NCBI GenBank assembly: GCA_045595445.1 | Contig: JAZOAK010000039.1 | Coordinates: 1-50,400 of the forward strand | Direction: 5' to 3' | Length of the DNA: 50,400 nucleotides | Source of the DNA: RGIG3009 sp045595445 | GTDB taxonomy: Bacteria > Bacillota > Clostridia > Oscillospirales > Acutalibacteraceae | Part shown: positions 48,606 to 50,400 of the stretch, one piece after another | Numbering within the stretch: the first letter of the stretch is position 1 | Layout: every line of letters begins with the position of its first letter | Translations under genes and position numbers: made by a program | The notes under the pieces: generated by a model | Databases searched by the model: none | Told to the model about the DNA's origin: nothing | What the model saw: only the letters and a program-made list of their open reading frames with translations

Positions 48606-48922
48606 CGAAGAGGTGCAACGACCGATTTTGTCTTAAAGGTGAGGTAAGTTGTTTAGGATCGCACCATTTGACGGCAGGACCAAGGCCCTGCCCTACGATG
48701 TTGGCTTTGGGTTGGTGCGGGGCAGGCAGTGGAAGATGCGGTCCACCGCAGGGTGGACCCGTTCACGCGGGCGGGGCAGGAACAAATCGAAACGCCCGTC
48801 CCCTACGATGCTGGCTTTGGGTTGGTGCGGGGCAGGCGGTGGAAGATGCGGTCCACCGCAGGGTGGACCCGTTCACGCGAGCGGGGCAGGAACAAATCGA
48901 AACGAAAGTAGGCGAAAGAAAA
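48606..48922. repeat. 110-bp tandem and REP-like repeats, no gene
   Basis: GACGGCAGGACCAAGGCCCTGCC (48670-48692) repeats the hairpin at 34932-34952. Then a unit containing GGAAGATGCGGTCCACCGCAG, GGTGGACCCGTTCACGCG and GAACAAATCGAAACG occurs twice with a 110-bp period (48731 and 48841). The portal gene usually found after the large terminase is absent here. Confidence 0.8.
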
Positions 48923-49087
48923 ATGCAAGCAGTGATTGGATTTGTTTTGGGAATTGTGACGGTGATCGTGCTCAGGGAATACGAGGTGTGTAAACCGGCA
49001 GCGCGTCGTCGCAAGACGAAAACACAACGGCAGATCGACCGAGAATACGAGAATTTTTTAAGCTACGACGGAGAGGAGCAGATATAA
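48923..49087 (+). CDS. small membrane protein
   Basis: A 54-residue protein with an N-terminal membrane helix (MQAVIGFVLGIVTVIVL) and a basic then acidic tail (RRRKTKTQRQIDREYENF). GTAGGCGAAAGAAAA precedes the ATG, a weak ribosome site. It ends three bases before the scaffold-like gene. It is unrecognised; small single-span proteins are common in phage structural operons. Confidence 0.6.
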   Translation: MQAVIGFVLGIVTVIVLREYEVCKPAARRRKTKTQRQIDREYENFLSYDGEEQI

Positions 49088-49090
49088 CAG

Positions 49091-49705
49091 ATGGAACAAA
49101 CAGGTTTCACGGCGGCTACCACACCGCTTGAAAATACAGGCGATGTTGCCCTTGAAAACGAGGGGACGTCAGTGGGCGCAGAAACGAATGAGCCGTCGGG
49201 AGACGGCTTGCAGGAGTCTGCGTTTTGCCTGCCGGTCAAATTCAACAAGCAGGACTACCAACTGACCTTGGAGGAAGCGACCGCTTACGCGCAAAAGGGC
49301 ATGAAGTTCGATACCGTTGAACCGATGCTCGACAAACTGAAAACATTGGCACAGCAACACGGACTCGGCGTACGCGAGCTCGTAGATACGTTGTGCGGCG
49401 AGGATGTCCCTACCGTCAGCGACGAAGAGCGTCTGGCTGACGACTTTTGTCGACTGCGCGAGGAATGTCCCGACGTTTTAGCGTTTGACGCGCTTCCCGA
49501 ATCGGTGATCCGAACGGCACTTGACGAGGGAATCCCGCTACTCTATGCGTATCTGCGGCACGAATACCGTGAACGCGTGCGCGTGGAAGCGGCAACCGAT
49601 GCTGCCCGCAAAGCGGGTGCGGCGTCGGCAGGCGCGCAACGCACGGAACTTACCCCCACACCCGACCCCGCCGTGGAGGCGATGCTGCAAGGCGTCAGAG
49701 GATAA
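49091..49705 (+). CDS. phage scaffold-like protein
   Basis: A 204-residue acidic, helical protein resembling scaffold proteins of clostridial phages: VKFNKQDYQLTLEEATAYAQ then KGMKFDTVEPMLDKL (about 49-84), followed by a long helical part and a Pro/Thr tail (TPTPDPAVEAMLQGVRG). Scaffolds guide prohead assembly and are normally followed by the major capsid gene. Here 700 bp of repeats follow, and the last 35 bases of this gene are copied at 50128. Confidence 0.75.
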   Translation: MEQTGFTAATTPLENTGDVALENEGTSVGAETNEPSGDGLQESAFCLPVKFNKQDYQLTLEEATAYAQKGMKFDTVEPMLDKLKTLAQQHGLGVRELVDTLCGEDVPTVSDEERLADDFCRLREECPDVLAFDALPESVIRTALDEGIPLLYAYLRHEYRERVRVEAATDAARKAGAASAGAQRTELTPTPDPAVEAMLQGVRG

Positions 49706-49837
49706 GCGGCGCGGGCAAAAACCGCGGGGGAAACCCCTCTTTTTATCCCGGACATACCCCTGTCCGCGCGCTCTACTTTGGGTAGAGCGGACACAATAAG
49801 GGGTGTGGGGATTAAAAAGCGGGGCAGGGAGGCTTTG
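49671..49837. repeat. 167-bp repeat unit, copy 1 (includes 3' end of scaffold gene)
   Basis: 167 bp almost identical to 50128-50294. It starts inside the scaffold gene, contains operator-like palindrome 4 at 49770-49788 and ends GGGATTAAAAAGCGGGGCAG. Confidence 0.85.
49770..49788. promoter_or_regulatory. dispersed repressor-operator-like palindrome 4
   Basis: GCTCTAC TTTGG GTAGAGC, followed by GGACACAATAAGGGG. Confidence 0.6.
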
Positions 49838-49859
49838 GCGGCAGCGTTAGTAAAAAGTG

Positions 49860-50127
49860 CGGTGAGTCCGTTCACGCGGGCGGGCAGAAAAATTGAAACG
49901 CACTCCCTCCGTCACAGAGGGAGGCTTTGTGCGGTAGAAAAAATCGAAACGCACTCCCTCCGTCACGGCTTGCGCCGTGCCACCTCCCTCACAGAGGGAG
50001 GCTTTGTGCGGTAGAAAAAATCGAAACGCACTCCCTCCGTCACGGCTTGCGCCGTGCCACCCCCCTCACAGAGGGAGGCTTTGGCGGTAGAAAAAATCGA
50101 AACGCACTCCCTCCGTCACGGCTTGCG
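49860..50127. repeat. 76-77-bp tandem hairpin repeats
   Basis: Units begin GCGGTAGAAAAAATCGAAACG and contain CACGGCttgcGCCGTG and CCTCCCTCacaGAGGGAGG. TCGAAACG lies at 49944, 50021 and 50097 (periods 77 and 76). No spacers, so not CRISPR. Confidence 0.85.
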
Positions 50128-50400
50128 CCGTGGCGGCAATGCTGCAAGGCGTCAGAGGATAAGCGGCGCGGGCAAAAACCGCGGGGGATACCCCTCTTTT
50201 TATCCCGGACATACCCCTATCTGCGCGCTCTACTTTGGGTAGAGCGGACACAATAAGGGGTGTGGGGATTAAAAAGCGGGGCAGGGAGGCTTTGTGCGGT
50301 AGAAAAAATCGAAACGCACTCCCTCCGTCACGGCTTGCGCCGTGCCACCCCCCTCACAGAGGGAGGCTTTGGCGGTAGAAAAAATCGAAACGCACTCCCT
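50128..50400. repeat. 167-bp repeat copy 2, then more 76-bp units to the window end
   Basis: 50128-50294 repeats 49671-49837; operator-like palindrome 5 lies at 50227-50245. The 76-bp hairpin units resume at 50295 and run off the window. No gene is seen. Confidence 0.85.
50227..50245. promoter_or_regulatory. dispersed repressor-operator-like palindrome 5
   Basis: GCTCTAC TTTGG GTAGAGC in the second 167-bp copy. Confidence 0.6.

Noticed and set aside
49860..50400. CRISPR array
   Set aside because: Units of 76-77 bp are repeated whole, with internal hairpins and no unique spacers; no cas genes are present.

Overview
The window is a stretch of a moderately GC-rich Firmicutes chromosome, most likely an uncultured gut or rumen Clostridia of the Oscillospiraceae/Ruminococcaceae type. 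This is inferred from strong AAGGAGG-like ribosome binding sites, TTGACA-17-TATAAT promoters, the gene types (NrdR, MreBCD-PBP2, GreA-LysS, ECF sigma plus beta-propeller membrane protein, heterodimeric ABC exporter) and many short palindromic intergenic repeats. No rRNA is present, so the genus cannot be fixed from the sequence alone.

Layout. 1-1027: decayed mobile-element end (5' end of a transposase-like gene, C-terminal integrase remnant) beside tRNA-Leu(TAA), with a 42-bp copy of the 5' half of that tRNA and palindromic repeats. 1028-4702: minus-strand surface-sugar operon (DUF1846, UDP-galactopyranose mutase, GT2 glycosyltransferase). 4859-8769: ECF sigma factor with a membrane beta-propeller protein, then an ABC ATPase with a membrane-anchored partner. 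8843-9229: four tRNAs (Gly, Arg, His, Gln). 9561-14678: Ldh-type dehydrogenase, esterase, nagB, greA, lysS. 14832-16016: Thr-rich lipoprotein and a decayed gene.

16117-24702 is the most unusual part. A minus-strand pair encodes a 1031-residue single-chain polymerase related to eukaryotic-type RNA-dependent RNA polymerases (both double-psi beta-barrel signatures, including GGADFDGD) and a translationally coupled 289-residue protein of unknown function. Divergent from it, and sharing its intergenic region, is a promoter-to-terminator unit with no credible reading frame that can fold into a branched RNA. Then comes a tightly overlapping operon: a 58-residue protein, a CAP-domain lipoprotein, a ClpP-like protease, a TraG/VirD4-like ATPase without membrane segments and a 299-residue unknown; a further unknown gene follows from its own promoter. 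I see no integrase or relaxase there.

24914-29852: an O-acylation operon for a secreted or surface polymer (two SGNH/DltD-AlgJ-like proteins carrying leucine-rich repeats, around an MBOAT acyltransferase). 29954-38707: PspC protein, Cys-rich small protein, radical SAM enzyme, three ABC exporter subunits, sugar-phosphate isomerase family protein and nrdR. 38832-42482: cell-shape operon mreB-mreC-mreD-PBP2. 42507-42842: a SLOG-fold protein whose promoter holds a Gram-positive LexA-type palindrome.

42914-50400: a reduced prophage or phage-derived element. An S24 (LexA/CI-type) repressor, coupled to a Nudix hydrolase gene, faces an operator-rich promoter region driving a short replication-organizer-like gene, a Cys-rich miniprotein, a sigma-region-4-like late regulator, small and large terminase and a scaffold-like protein. 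The repressor's apparent operator palindrome recurs at least five more times in the intergenic spaces of this element, inside larger mosaic repeats. No portal, capsid or tail gene is seen before the window ends.
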